From the NCBI RefSeq assembly GCF_032118995.1, contig NC_092665.1:7745501-7809500 (forward strand): a DNA stretch of 64,000 bases. Reading direction: 5' to 3'. Shown in pieces: positions 33,201 to 46,700 of this stretch (its first letter is position 1; each line of letters opens with the position of its first letter). The translations under genes and the position numbers were made by a program. The stretch is from Asterias amurensis. Lineage: Eukaryota; Echinodermata; Asteroidea; Forcipulatida; Asteriidae. The notes below the pieces were generated by a model, which was given only the letters and a program-made list of their open reading frames with translations, was not told where the DNA came from and ran no database searches.

Positions 33201-34744
33201 AAAAAAAGAGGGAAAAGTACGTTAGTTTCACAATATTACTCAAACAACATGACACAAATACTTTTCTTGAAAGATGGCGCGGTCTTGTTCTTGTTTTTGC
33301 ATTAATATTGCTATAAGTTAATTGGGACACGTTGCCTTGGATCGGGTGAGTTGGTCCACGAAAAGCATTTGAAACCGTTTGTAATAAAATGTATATGGTA
33401 AGAAATATGTTTTAAAAGTTATAACGAGCCACACAAACATACCTCGAAATTGCATGTTTTTCCTATACGTCGTTAACTAACGCGGCACGCCATTTTTAAT
33501 TTGGTGGAGTCAAGTTTTTGACTTCATAAAATGGCCGACCGTAATAGTTCGAAGTAAAAGGAAAATCACGCAATTTCGAGGCATATTTGTGTGGATCATT
33601 GTATTCTACTTCCAAACCACCTTTCTAACAATATGCATGTAACAGCAACAGACGGTTTCAACCGCTTTTCATAGACCAACTCGACCGATCCAACCAAGGC
33701 AACGTGTCCCTATATATAATGTAAATTCTAGCTGTAGTAAAACATAACAAAGGTCTATCGCCAAAATCTTAGAGGAAACACAGTTTGATGCTGAATTTGT
33801 TTTCTTTCTTTTCCTGGGTGTCGGGCGGGGCGTGGGTTCTACATGAAGTCAGTACGAAATTTTATTTTTGTTTAAAAACCTGGGAGCACACTTTCCTAAC
33901 CTGCCGATTAGGTTTCAAATTTTATCCAGCATTCATAAATACCTAAGACAGTAATTTATCCATTCTGATTGGTCGAGAGGGCATCACGTGGGGGTGTTAT
34001 AACGGATGATATAACGCAGTAAAAAAGTGTTGAAACATGAACGTGACACGCGAGCTTGCACCTGTGCTTATAAGACAGTTTCTTCATTTCTATTGGTCGA
34101 GAGCAACAGCAGGGACGTTGTGCCACATCACGCGATACGCGCACAGCAATCTCCTTATAAGGAGTTGTTTACCAGAGGGCCTTACCATTTCATAGCTGGA
34201 GGGGTGTTGTGTTGAAAGAAATCATTGAAAAATTATAATTTTAGCATTTATTTTACTTTTGTCCAAAAAGTGTTCATGTTTTTGGACCGAAAAGGTATTT
34301 ATGAATGGGATTCAAAGTGTGTTGAATCGGTTTTCAACTAGTGGTTTAAACCCGCCGAGGCCTATAGTTCTTGATAATTTACCTCAACTTCGTCTCGGTA
34401 AAATTATCAAGAACAAGGCCTCGGCGATTTTAAACCACTAGTTGAAAACCTCTTCACCACACATTGATTCCCTAAATAAAATTCCCAATCACGTACGAAA
34501 TTTTATTTTTGTTTAAAACCCAGGGTAGTACACATTCCTAACCTGCCGATTAGGTTTCAAATTTTACCCAGCAATAACAACACTCCTTTATTAACCCATC
34601 CCTCACCCCCACTACTATCACGGAAAAAACATGGATTTACCTGCTGCAAAATGTCCTTACAGAGCTCCCTTTTTCCTTAACTTTGTTTGCGTGTTTGCTT
34701 GTTTGTTTGTTTGTTTGTTTGATTGTTTGCTTGTTTGCTGGCTC

Positions 34745-34782
<38 letters not shown>

Positions 34783-37700
34783 TTGTTTGTTTGTTTGTTT
34801 GTTTGTTTTTCAATTTGTTTTTTTCTTATTGTGGGGGATGGGGTGTTATTAAAGGATTTTAGTACCTTTTTTTAACACAAAACATAATGTCCACAGATTT
34901 ACATTAAACTTACTCAGTAAGATAATGACGGTAGAAAGCTTCCCTTAAAATATTACTTGCTGAGGTGCTGTAGTTTTTGGGTAATGAGTAAAACAATGTC
35001 CTGAAAACAATTTTCGTCTCAGTCTATCAGTGAGAGGAAAATTATATGTAAAAACGTATTAACCAGTTATGGTAAGTTATGGAACAACAACCATAACTGG
35101 CAAATACGTTTTTACATGCTAAGACCGAGACTAAAATAAGTTTTGTGACATTGTTTGGCTCATTTTTCAAAAACTACAGCACCTCACTAAGTAATATTTT
35201 AACGGAAGCTTTCTTCTACCATTATCTTCAAACTGTTTAAGTTTAATGTAAATCTGTGGACATTGTTTAAAAAGTACCAAAACCCTTTAAGCAGACCACA
35301 AAGTTTAGAAATACTGCCTGTGTATAACATTGAGTGAGGGTGGCCATGCTGAGTGTGAGGGTGGCCATGCAAAGTGCGAGGGTGGGTGTAGCCATGAAGA
35401 GTGTGGGGGTAGGTGTTATGTAGCCATGCAGAGTGTAAGGGTAGGTGAAGCCATGCAGAGTGTGAGGATGGGTGTAGCTATGCAGAGTGTAAGGGTGGGT
35501 GTTGCCATGCAGAGTGTGAGGGTGGGTGTAGCCATGAAGAGTGTGGGGGTAGGTGTTATGTAGCCATGCAAAGTGTGAGGGTGGGTGTAGCCATGCAGAG
35601 TGTAAGGGTGGGTGTAGCCATGCAGAGTGTAAGGGTGGGTGTAGCCATGCAAAGTGTGAGGGTGGGTGTAGCCATGCAAAGTGTAAGGGTGGGTGTAGCC
35701 ATGCAAAGTGTGAGGGTGGGTGTAGCCATGCAAAGTGTGAGGGTGGGTGTAGCCATGCAAAGTGTGAGGGTGGGTGTAGCCATGCAAAGTGTGAGGGTGG
35801 GTGTAGCCATGCAGAGTGTAAGGGTGGGTGTAGCCATGCAAAGTGCGAGGGTGGGTGTAGCCATGCAAAGTGTAAGGGTGGGTGTAGCCATGCAAAGTGC
35901 GAGGGTGGGTGTAGCCATGCAAAGTGTGAGGGTGGGTGTAGCCATGCAAAGTGCGAGGGTGGGTGTAGCCATGCAAAGTGTGAGGGTGGGTGTAGCCATG
36001 CAAAGTGCGAGGGTGGGTGTAGCCATGCAAAGTGTGAGGGTGGGTGTAGCCATGCAAAGTGTGAGGGTGGGTGTAGCCATGCAAAGTGTGAGGGTGGGTG
36101 TAGCCATGCAAAGTGTAAGGGTGGGTGTAGCCATGCAAAGTGTGAGGGTGGGTGTAGCCATGCAAAGTGTGAGGGTGGGTGTAGCCATGCAGAGTGTAAG
36201 GGTGGGTGTAGCCATGCAAAGTGCGAGGGTGGGTGTAGCCATGAAGAGTGTGGGGGTAGGTGTTATGTAGCCATGCAAAGTGTTAAGGGTGGGTGTAGCC
36301 ATGCAGAGTGTAAGGGTGGGTGTAGCCATGCAAAGTGCGAGGGTGGGTGTAGCCATGAAGAGTGTGGGGGTAGGTGTTATGTAGCCATGCAAAGTGTAAG
36401 GGTGGGTGTAGCAATGCAAAGTGTGAGGGTGGGTGTAGCCATGCAGAGTGTAAGGGTGGGTGTAGCCATGCAAAGTGCGAGGGTGGGTGTAGCCATGAAG
36501 AGTGTGGGGGTAGGTGTTATGTAGCCATGCAAAGTGTAAGGGTGGGTGTAGCAATGCAAAGTGTGAGGGTGGGTGTAGCCATGCAAAGTGTGAGGGTGGG
36601 TGTAGCCATGAAGAGTGTAAGGATGGGTGTAGCCATACAGAGTGTGAGGGTGGGTGTAGCCATGAAGAGTGTGGGGGTAGGTGTTATGTAGCCATGCAAA
36701 GTGTAAGGGTGGGTGTAGCCATGCAAAGTGTAAGGGTGGGTGTAGCCATACAGAGTGTGAGGGTGGGTGTAGCCATGAAGAGTGTGGGGGTAGGTGTTAT
36801 GTAGCCATGCAAAGTGTAAGGGTGGGTGTAGCAATGCAAAGTGTGAGGGTGGGTGTAGCCATGCAAAGTGTGAGGGTGGGTGTAGCCATGCAAAGTGTGA
36901 GGATGGGTGTAGCCATACAGAGTGTGAGGGTGGGTGTAGCCATGAAGAGTGTGGGGGTAGGTGTTATGTAGCCATGCAAAGTGTAAGGGTGGGTGTAGCA
37001 ATGCAAAGTGTGAGGGTGGGTGTAGCCATGCAAAGTGTGAGGGTGGGTGTAGCCATGCAAAGTGTGAGGATGGGTGTAGCCATACAGAGTGTGAGGGTGG
37101 GTGTAGCCATGAAGAGTGTGGGGGTAGGTGTTATGTAGCCATGCAAAGTGTAAGGGTGGGTGTAGCAATGCAAAGTGTGAGGGTGGGTGTAGCCATGCAA
37201 AGTGTGAGGGTGGGTGTAGCCATGCAAAGTGTGAGGATGGGTGTAGCCATGCAAAGTGCGAGGGTGGGTGTAGCCATGAAGAGTGTGGGGGTAGGTGTTA
37301 TGTAGCCATGCAAAGTGTAAGGGTGGGTGTAGCAATGCAAAGTGTGAGGGTGGGTGTAGCCATGCAAAGTGTGAGGATGGGTGTAGCCATGCAAAGTGTG
37401 AGGGTGGGTGTAGCCATGCAAAGTGCGAGGGTGGGTGTAGCCATGCAAAGTGTGAGGGTGGGTGTAGCCATGCAAAGTGCGAGGGTGGGTGTAGCCATGC
37501 AAAGTGTGAGGGTGGGTGTAGCCATGCAAAGTGTGAGGGTGGGTGTAGCCATGCAAAGTGTGAGGGTGGGTGTAGCCATGCAAAGTGTAAGGGTGGGTGT
37601 AGCCATGCAAAGTGTGAGGGTGGGTGTAGCCATGCAAAGTGTGAGGGTGGGTGTAGCCATGCAGAGTGTAAGGGTGGGTGTAGCCATGCAAAGTGCGAGG

Positions 37701-40700
37701 GTGGGTGTAGCCATGAAGAGTGTGGGGGTAGGTGTTATGTAGCCATGCAAAGTGTAAGGGTGGGTGTAGCCATGCAGAGTGTAAGGGTGGGTGTAGCCAT
37801 GCAAAGTGCGAGGGTGGGTGTAGCCATGAAGAGTGTGGGGGTAGGTGTTATGTAGCCATGCAAAGTGTAAGGGTGGGTGTAGCAATGCAAAGTGTGAGGG
37901 TGGGTGTAGCCATACAGAGTGTGAGGGTGGGTGTAGCCATGAAGAGTGTAAGGATGGGTGTAGCCATACAGAGTGTGAGGGTGGGTGTAGCCATGAAGAG
38001 TGTGGGGGTAGGTGTTATGTAGCCATGCAAAGTGTAAGGGTGGGTGTAGCCATGCAAAGTGTAAGGGTGGGTGTAGCAATGCAAAGTGTGAGGGTGGGTG
38101 TAGCCATGCAAAGTGTGAGGGTGGGTGTAGCCATGAAGAGGGTGAGGATGGGTGTGGCCATACAGAGTGTGAGGGTGGGTGTAGCCATGAAGAGTGTGGG
38201 GGTAGGTGTTATGTAGCCATGCAAAGTGTAAGGGTGGGTGTAGCAATGCAAAGTGTGAGGGTGGGTGTAGCCATACAGAGTGTGAGGGTGTTATGTAGCC
38301 ATGAAGAGTGTAAGGATGGGTGTAGCCATACAGAGTGTGAGGGTGGGTGTAGCCATGAAGAGTGTGGGGGTAGGTGTTATGTAGCCATGCAAAGTGTAAG
38401 GGTGGGTGTAGCCATGCAAAGTGTAAGGGTGGGTGTAGCAATGCAAAGTGTGAGGGTGGGTGTAGCCATGAAGAGGGTGAGGATGGGTGTAGCCATACAG
38501 AGTGTGAGGGTGGGTGTAGCCATGAAGAGTGTGGGGGTAGGTGTTATGTAGCCATGCAAAGTGTAAGGGTGGGTGTAGCAATGCAAAGTGTGAGGGTGGG
38601 TGTAGCCATGCAAAGTGTGAGGGTGGGTGTAGCCATGCAAAGTGTGAGGATGGGTGTAGCCATACAGAGTGTGAGGGTGGGTGTAGCCATGAAGAGTGTG
38701 GGGGTAGGTGTTATGTAGCCATGCAAAGTGTAAGGGTGGGTGTAGCAATGCAAAGTGTGAGGGTGGGTGTAGCCATGCAAAGTGTGAGGGTGGGTGTAGC
38801 CATGCAAAGTGTGAGGATGGGTGTAGCCATGCAAAGTGCGAGGGTGGGTGTAGCCATGAAGAGTGTGGGGGTAGGTGTTATGTAGCCATGCAAAGTGTAA
38901 GGGTGGGTGTAGCAATGCAAAGTGTGAGGGTGGGTGTAGCCATGCAAAGTGTGAGGATGGGTGTAGCCATACAGAGTGTGAGGGTGGGTGTAGCCATGAA
39001 GAGTGTGGGGGTAGGTGTTATGTAGCCATGCAAAGTGTAAGGGTGGGTGTAGCAATGCAAAGTGTGAGGGTGGGTGTAGCCATGCAAAGTGTGAGGATGG
39101 GTGTAGCCATACAGAGTGTGAGGGTGGGTGTAGCCATGAGGAGTGTGGGGGTAGGTGTTATGTAGCTATGCAAAGTGTGAGGGTGGGTGTAGCCATGCAA
39201 AGTGCGAGGGTGGGTGTAGCCATGAAGAGGGTGAGGAGATGGGTGTAGCCATGCAAAGTGTGAGGGTGGGTGTAGCAATGCAAAGTGTGAGGGTGGGTGT
39301 AGCCATGCAAAGTGTGAGGGTGGGTGTGGCCATACAGAGTGTGAGGGTGGGTGTGGCCATGCAGTGTGTAAGGGTGGGTGTAGCAATGCAAAGTGTGAGG
39401 GTGGGTGTGGCCATACAGAGTGTGAGGGTGGGTGTGGCCATGCAGTGTGTAAGGGTGGGTGTAGCAATGCAAAGTGTGAGGGTGGGTGTGGCCATGCAGA
39501 GTGTAAGGCTGGGTGTGGCCATGCAGAGTGTGAGGGTGGGTGTATGCCGAGTGTGAGGGGTGTGGCCTTTCAGAGTGTGAGGGTGGGTGTTATCACACGG
39601 CAACGACCCTGCAAGGTTTTAAACAGACGTTTTAGAACGAGTTCATAAATGCCCTTTTGTTAAAAAACTACATTTATAGAAACTTCAACAATTAAAAATT
39701 CCAGGTTTGAAAAAGAAATTTCAAAAACTTTGTGATGAATCTTTGTGCGCGTGGGTTGTGTGTACGCGTGGGTTGTGTACACGTGCACAGATTACGCGCT
39801 GTTACTATAACAATGAATTGCGTTCCGCCTGATAATCTTGTGCGCCCAACACGCGGAAGCCAGCTGGTTATAAACACTGGTCATTATCAAAGGTTTACAC
39901 CCCCACGTGACGAGCTCTCCACCAATAGAAATAGCGAAACTGTCTGAGGTATTTATGAATATATGTTAAAGTTGCATCGGGGATAAAGAATATTAAATTT
40001 TGGTTTATACCCATACACCAATGTGTGTAGCACTGTAAACTCAGTAGGTACCCGAGTTCTGTGAAAAAAAGTCACAGGCATATTACTCGGGTGGGATTCG
40101 AACCCACGACCTTTGCAATTCTAGACAAGTGTCATACCACCTAGACCACCAAGATTGCCTGGTAGCTAGAGGCAGAGTTTGAATTCTAAACACTAATTTC
40201 TATTTGGAAAAAGGGTGACTTTGATAAAACTGTTGTGGTTTATATTGTTAAAAGTTTCAAAGGAATGACTTACTTTGATTGGATTCCAGTCACAGCATAC
40301 TGTCCACAAGATTTAAAGAACAACCAACAGCAATGAAAGGTGATGTATCGAAGTGGACTGTCAATCTATCCATGACCTCAAGCAGCCAGACGTCTTGTAG
40401 CAATCTTGAGTGAAGTAACTGGTCCTCGGGAACACTGGACATGGGGGCTAGAATGAGGTCACTTATAGTCTACTCAAAGGACACCGTGGTAAAATAGCCC
40501 ACATGGGCATTGTGGCTAAGCCAGTCTCTTTAAACTATCATAAATGGTTATGCAGATGTTGAAAACATCAAATTAGGGTGTGCCGTGACTAGTCATGAAA
40601 ATACAGTTGTAGTCAATGGATGTGTGTATCATACAATTATCAGAGGTCCAAATGTGTGGTAAAAACTATCATAAAACTTTTTACTAACTTGTTACAGGTG

Positions 40701-43700
40701 TTTAATCAGCTCCATTTAAATGGTTAGCTGGCTCATGTTGAGTGACTGCTGTACAATACAATCTGTTACAGATGTGTATTAGACTGTTAAAGGTATGGAC
40801 ACCTATTGGTAATAATTGTCAAAGACCAGTATTCTCACTTGGTGTATGCCAACATTTGGATAGAATAACAAATCTGTGAAAATTTTGACTCAACTGGTCA
40901 TCGAAAGTTGCAACAGAAAAATGAAAGAAAAAACATGCTTTCTGCACAAATTTGTGTTTTCAGATACCTATATAAAAGGCTTCAGGCCTGAAGTCTTTTG
41001 CTATTTGATTACCGCTAGTTTAGATTCAGCAAACTATTAAAACTGGTCAGTTTAATGTTATATTATCATGTCATTTCACAGAATACTTAAAAGCAAGTCA
41101 AGTCAACTTCTTTAAGTGGCATGTTTAAAGAGATGAAAAGTTTTAGTTACAATGTATTGAAGGAAGGTGTGTAAATTAGGAGACAAATTCTAAATTATTT
41201 GTATCACCTATGGTATACATAGTTAGTATGTTTATGAATGTCACAAACATCTACATAACCAAAAACACTAAAATTGGTTTGAGTTGTTAATCAGGCAGGT
41301 TTCCTAAAACATGTATTGCATTACAGAGTTTTGTTTTCAATCATACTCCTGCTATGAAGAACGCAAACATTTTGGTTCATTATAATTTTAAATAAATAAT
41401 CTAGCCAACTCTGCAGTCTGGTTTTAACAAGTAATAACGAAGGTGCAACAATATTTTTTATCATAACATCTTTCCTATGCAAAATCAATTAAGAAACGAC
41501 AGGTCAAATTGATCTCAGTTCCAACAATTTATTTTGTCACCACTCGGTATCAGCACAAATTTTACATCAATATTTATGTTAACATTCTTAAACCATAGCC
41601 CTGTACTAGTTGCTCTTTTTGTCCTCAAACATTAGAGTATTTCTAGTAAGGTTATATGGCACTCAAATACATGGCACAGATTGGATTCTATCACAAACCA
41701 GCTTCAATGTTAGGTAAACATGTACATTTTAAGTACATTCATGTTAAAGACACTGCAAAGACCAGTATTCTCACTTGGTAACCTTTGAAAATTTGGGCTC
41801 AATTGGTCATTGAAGATGCAAGAAAATAATGCAAGAAAAAACACCCTTGTTGCAACAATTTGGTTGCTTTCAGATGCATCAGAAAAACCTTCAAGCCTGA
41901 AATCTTTTAAACTGATGTTACTTCAGAGGAAGCGGTTTATCACACCATCACTATCAATAGAGCTCCACTGCTCCTTACCAACAAATTTGTATGGTTACAA
42001 TTATTTTGAGTAATTAACAAGAGTGTCCAGTGTCTTTGAATGAAATACTTTCATTCAAATAGTAGTTTTTTAGGGAAATCATTCTTTGGACAGCATACCG
42101 TCTACATGTATTTAAGTATTTGTTTTTGCAGTGTTTTCAAGGAGAGCAATTTTGGCTCAATCACATCTGTGCAACATATTTAATACATCAATATAAAGGA
42201 CATTTAGCTTCCTTATTTAATTTACAATATTCATTTGATGACCAGAATTAAATGTGGATACCTAAATTTAAAAACAAAAGATTTAAAGGAGACAAGGATT
42301 AAAGCAAACTTTGCAATATAGAAGTGAATATCTTATGCATAAATTTACATCATACAAACCAGGCAAAAGGAGACTTTCTGGGCCAATTGGTGGCAGCAGA
42401 CTTACCGGGTAAAGCCATTGTTCTCAGAGTTATGCGCATGTTCAGAACTACGTAAACAATGAAAATTTACCTGGTAAGTCTGCTACCACCTAGCATTGGA
42501 AAGTCTCCCATTGAATAAGCCGATTTATTGGCCTTTTTGCTATTAATATTAGAAAGAAAACCCATCCGCACACCATGCCTTAATACTTGTACCCTGCTAC
42601 ACACTTTTGTGACCTCAAAATAAAACAAGACAACGGTCTCCTAAATAAATAGTCTTTTCCACCGTCATAAATTTAGGTGTGGTTAAACAATTAACGTCCG
42701 ACAGAAAAAAAAGTCTATAAGAATTGTTATAAAATATTGTATCCGTTTCCACAGTCAGTATTTTTCACTTACCTTTTCTCAAACTGTAGAAAAATATTTT
42801 ACAATTAATAAAATCATGTTTTTAGTGTGCACTTGAAATGATTTCAAGTTTCAAAACAATTATTTTGAGCACAAAAACTACTTAATTTTGCGTGTTCACA
42901 AAATTATTGAGCGCATTCGAAAGAAATTATTTTGTTAAGTGTAAATCATTTATTTTAAGTTCTTGAGATCGATTCAAGCAAACAAAATAATTGTGCATTC
43001 AAGCGCAGACAACAACTTTATTTTGAGTGCAGGATAAGAGTTTGGAGTGAACAAAGTATTTTTGCGCCCAAAAACATTTTTTGTTTTCAAAATCATTATT
43101 TGGCACAAAATAATTATTTTGAGTGCACCAAATATTTCCTGGGCATGAAACAATTTATTTTGACTTGCCACAAATGTTTCAATCATTTTTTCATTTAGGT
43201 TTCTACAAAAGTGGGATTGGTCAAAGAAAATAAATTAGGGATTAAAGACTTCCAGTTGTTTTTTTGGAACTACAAGAAAACTTTTTGGAATCTGGTATGA
43301 AATGATTGCAATAAGCAACATCGTATGTATGCAACTTAAAAGTTTTATACCTTTGTTTTGATACACGTACATGTGGGTTTAAACAAAACATGTTCAATGT
43401 AATTAACAGTAAGTCACAACCACATTGCCTCACTATGGGCACAAGGTTGATGTAATTGTGTCAATAAATATCTAAAAAGTAAGAGCTATGATGCAAACCA
43501 ATGAATGATAAGCCTCTTGCGTTGACTTAGCATTCATAAACAACTACTTACTTGACTCCATATTGACATACTTACTTGCATATTGACATGTTCTTTTGAG
43601 GGAAACTCCTTTTTCCACCACAAAAATGGGAAGATCACCTTATTTTGATATAACCCAACGCCACAACTGCATCTTACATATACCACACTTTGGTAAGCCA

Positions 43701-46700
43701 ATTCAAAATGCATCTCAAAATTCAACTCAAAATGCCAATTCAAAATGCAACTTGAGAGTGCCAATTTGGGGATTTTGTTGTCTTAGTAAATCTTTCTACC
43801 ATTGCGTGCGTACAATGCTATTGCATTTTTAGAGAAACAAAAAATAAAAATATTAATTTACACAGCAATCACCCTCATTAGACAAAAAAAGAAGAAGCTC
43901 TTATCAACCGCAAAACTGTAGAATATGTTATCGATTTGGTTGTTGGATACAGTTGTTTGTCTTTGGTCTCCAGGTCTCTGTACATCTCATCATATGTTGT
44001 GTTAAAATCATAGATGTTTGGTTTGTCCGGAGCTGAGCCTGGCAGCTTGCAGTTGGCACCAGTTCCAAATGATTTCACATTAAATCCTTTTTTGCTGAAA
44101 TATAAAAAGTAAAAAATAAAAAAAAACATCTTTAAAATGGTATTGTGATAAGATAGCTTTCAAAGTAGTTTCATAAACAAATTGCCAAGAACTTCGGATA
44201 ATGAAGGGGCATTTTGAGGCACTATGGGGGAGGGGGAGACAACTATTCACAAACAAATGTAAGCTCCAAATTATATTCCTCTTTTGTGAGAATTTAACCA
44301 AACTAAAATAAAACTTCCCTCTTTATACAACCTATTGGTTTTTGCCATTCCCTTAAAATGATCAGAATATGTATTTTAAATTGAAAATTACATACAAGTG
44401 TACAATGTATGTACATGTGTAGTTTTCAATTTTTTACTTTTGGAAAAGAAAGTTTCACACAATCGTTTGCCAAGATGTAATTCAGAAAATTGTTGTGTCT
44501 GGTTGATATGTGTGTCTCACAACTGGATGATTTGTCCGAGTAACAGATCGTGGGTTCCTTACTGTATCCTTGGGACTATAATCTCAGTGCGTTATGAACA
44601 AAGAAAAGAAACTCATTATTTGTTAAAGGCAGAAATTGATCAAATGAATCAATAATAACCATATTGTTTTGTTATTGGAATCATGTGTTTTTAATTGATT
44701 GATCTTCGACATTGAATTCTCCGTGTTACCTTTTTTCAGTTGTAAGGTTGATGTCATTTTGTACATGTTGCTTTTTGTTAATAGTTTTCATATTTTTATT
44801 TTTCATCAGACGAAACTGTAAATGATGTATAAAACAAAACTAGATATGAGAATTTGGTTGATAACAGATTTGAGGTTTTTTTAATTTCTGGCCTGTATTG
44901 ATGATTCATCAGATTTCAAGTAAAGCTGACTGGAGTGATTGTGAGTTCTAGTGGTTGAAAAAAGAACATTATTTTATGAAACTGTCTTTGAAGCAAATAT
45001 ATCGATACTAAGCTTGGGCGATATCGATTTATTTTATTCACGATATATCGCCGACAATATATCGCGATATTCGATATAATCGAAATTAATGAAATTTGAC
45101 ATCATCAGTCTTAAAACTCCAAGTGAAAGTTGTAGAAGAGACAGTTCTGGCATAAGAGAGGTGTTCTAATGACCTATTTTTCTGGTTTTACTCCAAACCT
45201 ATGGGGTGCAAGATGTCTCAGCTAGCAAATACACCGCGATATTTAATCGATATATCGATATATCGCGATTATCGCGATATATCGCGATGGATCGATATTT
45301 CGATTAAAACCAAATCCATTCGATATCGAAATCGTGTCCAAATTAACATCGCGATATTCGATAATATCGTGATATCGCCCAAGCTTAATCGATACTTTTT
45401 TATTCAAGCATCAAGAGAAATGAAAAAAATATTTATTGCAGCTTGCTTTGTTCTCAAGTCTTGAGAACCAAGATAGACGAAATTGAAAAAAAAAAAAAGA
45501 CCTTTGTGGTGTCCTAACAATACACCAAGTTTTAACTCATTATAGACCCAGTAGTAACTGGGGCAATGTTACTTCTAGAAACTATAAGGCCCCCCTGTGA
45601 GCCTTATAGGGCTCCCCTGTGAGCCTTATAGTTTCTAGAAGTAGGGCAATGTATCCTTTTTTGGAAATGTTGTCATTATCGGTTGTGTCTAAACTCAGAG
45701 TCAGACTTTTGGTTTGGCAGATACAAAATGTTACAAGTCCTGAAAACATCACCAGGCATGCCAGGTATTACTCCTAGAACTATTTCGGTTTCGTCCGGCT
45801 ATCGCCTCCCATAACCTCATAGAGGGTCATCTGTCATGCGTTCAACGACCCATGGTTCAATGAATTTTGGAATCAGAAATCTCTTTTTTTTTTTTTTTAA
45901 TCTCGCCAAAGTTAGGCTCTATGTGTCCTTTGATATATCAATGTGTATGCTTTCGACCAGAGAATCCACTCCTCAATCTCAAAAATTGTTAAAAATGATA
46001 AATTCTTACCGTAATATTCAGATTCCCTATCTACTGTACTGTATCCTCTGCCAACAATAATTGAAAATTACCCGACCTCGTTTTGCGAGAATGCGTCACG
46101 AGAGGGCGGGTATGATCCGTGATTTGTGTACAAAACATACACGGAACCACGAAGCTCGCACAGGGTACCAGTATGTACACGACTGTGTGCAAAAAATGTC
46201 GAAAGCATACACATTGATATATCAAAGGACACATAGAGCCTAAAAAAAAGAAAAGAGATTTCTGATTCCAAAATTCATTGAACCATGGGTCGTTGAACGC
46301 GTGACAGATGACCCTCTATGAGTTTACGGGAGACGATAGCCGGACGAAACCGAAATAGTTCTAGGAGTAGCCAGGTATTGGCTTACACTTCGTAATCAAA
46401 AGATAGCGTACTGTTTCAAATTCATGACTCTTGAAAACAAACCACACACACAAAGAATTATATCAACAGCTCATGGCCAACTCAGTCAGAGTGAACTGGT
46501 CGAAAGTCAACTCAGTCCGATTCCGAAGTCATCTTTCATTCACTTTGTCCTAAACTTTGTCTGTTCATTAATTAAGTAATTGTGCATAAAATCATCGGGA
46601 GGAAGAATCCCCCCGCCTAGTTGCGATAACGTAACCCTCCTGCCTCAGGAGGGTTACCTTATCGCAACTACCCCCCCCCCCCCCCAATTCTTTTGAAAAA

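Noticed and set aside
35330..39600. CRISPR-like regular array
   Set aside because: Units are directly joined, with no unique spacers, and the DNA is eukaryotic.
35416..39648. Many ORFs with SHAKCEGGC, MQSVRVGVA or HGYTHPHTL repeats, possible Cys-rich repeat protein
   Set aside because: Same artefact from the 27-bp unit; frames overlap on both strands and the array sits in the middle of an SSU72 intron.
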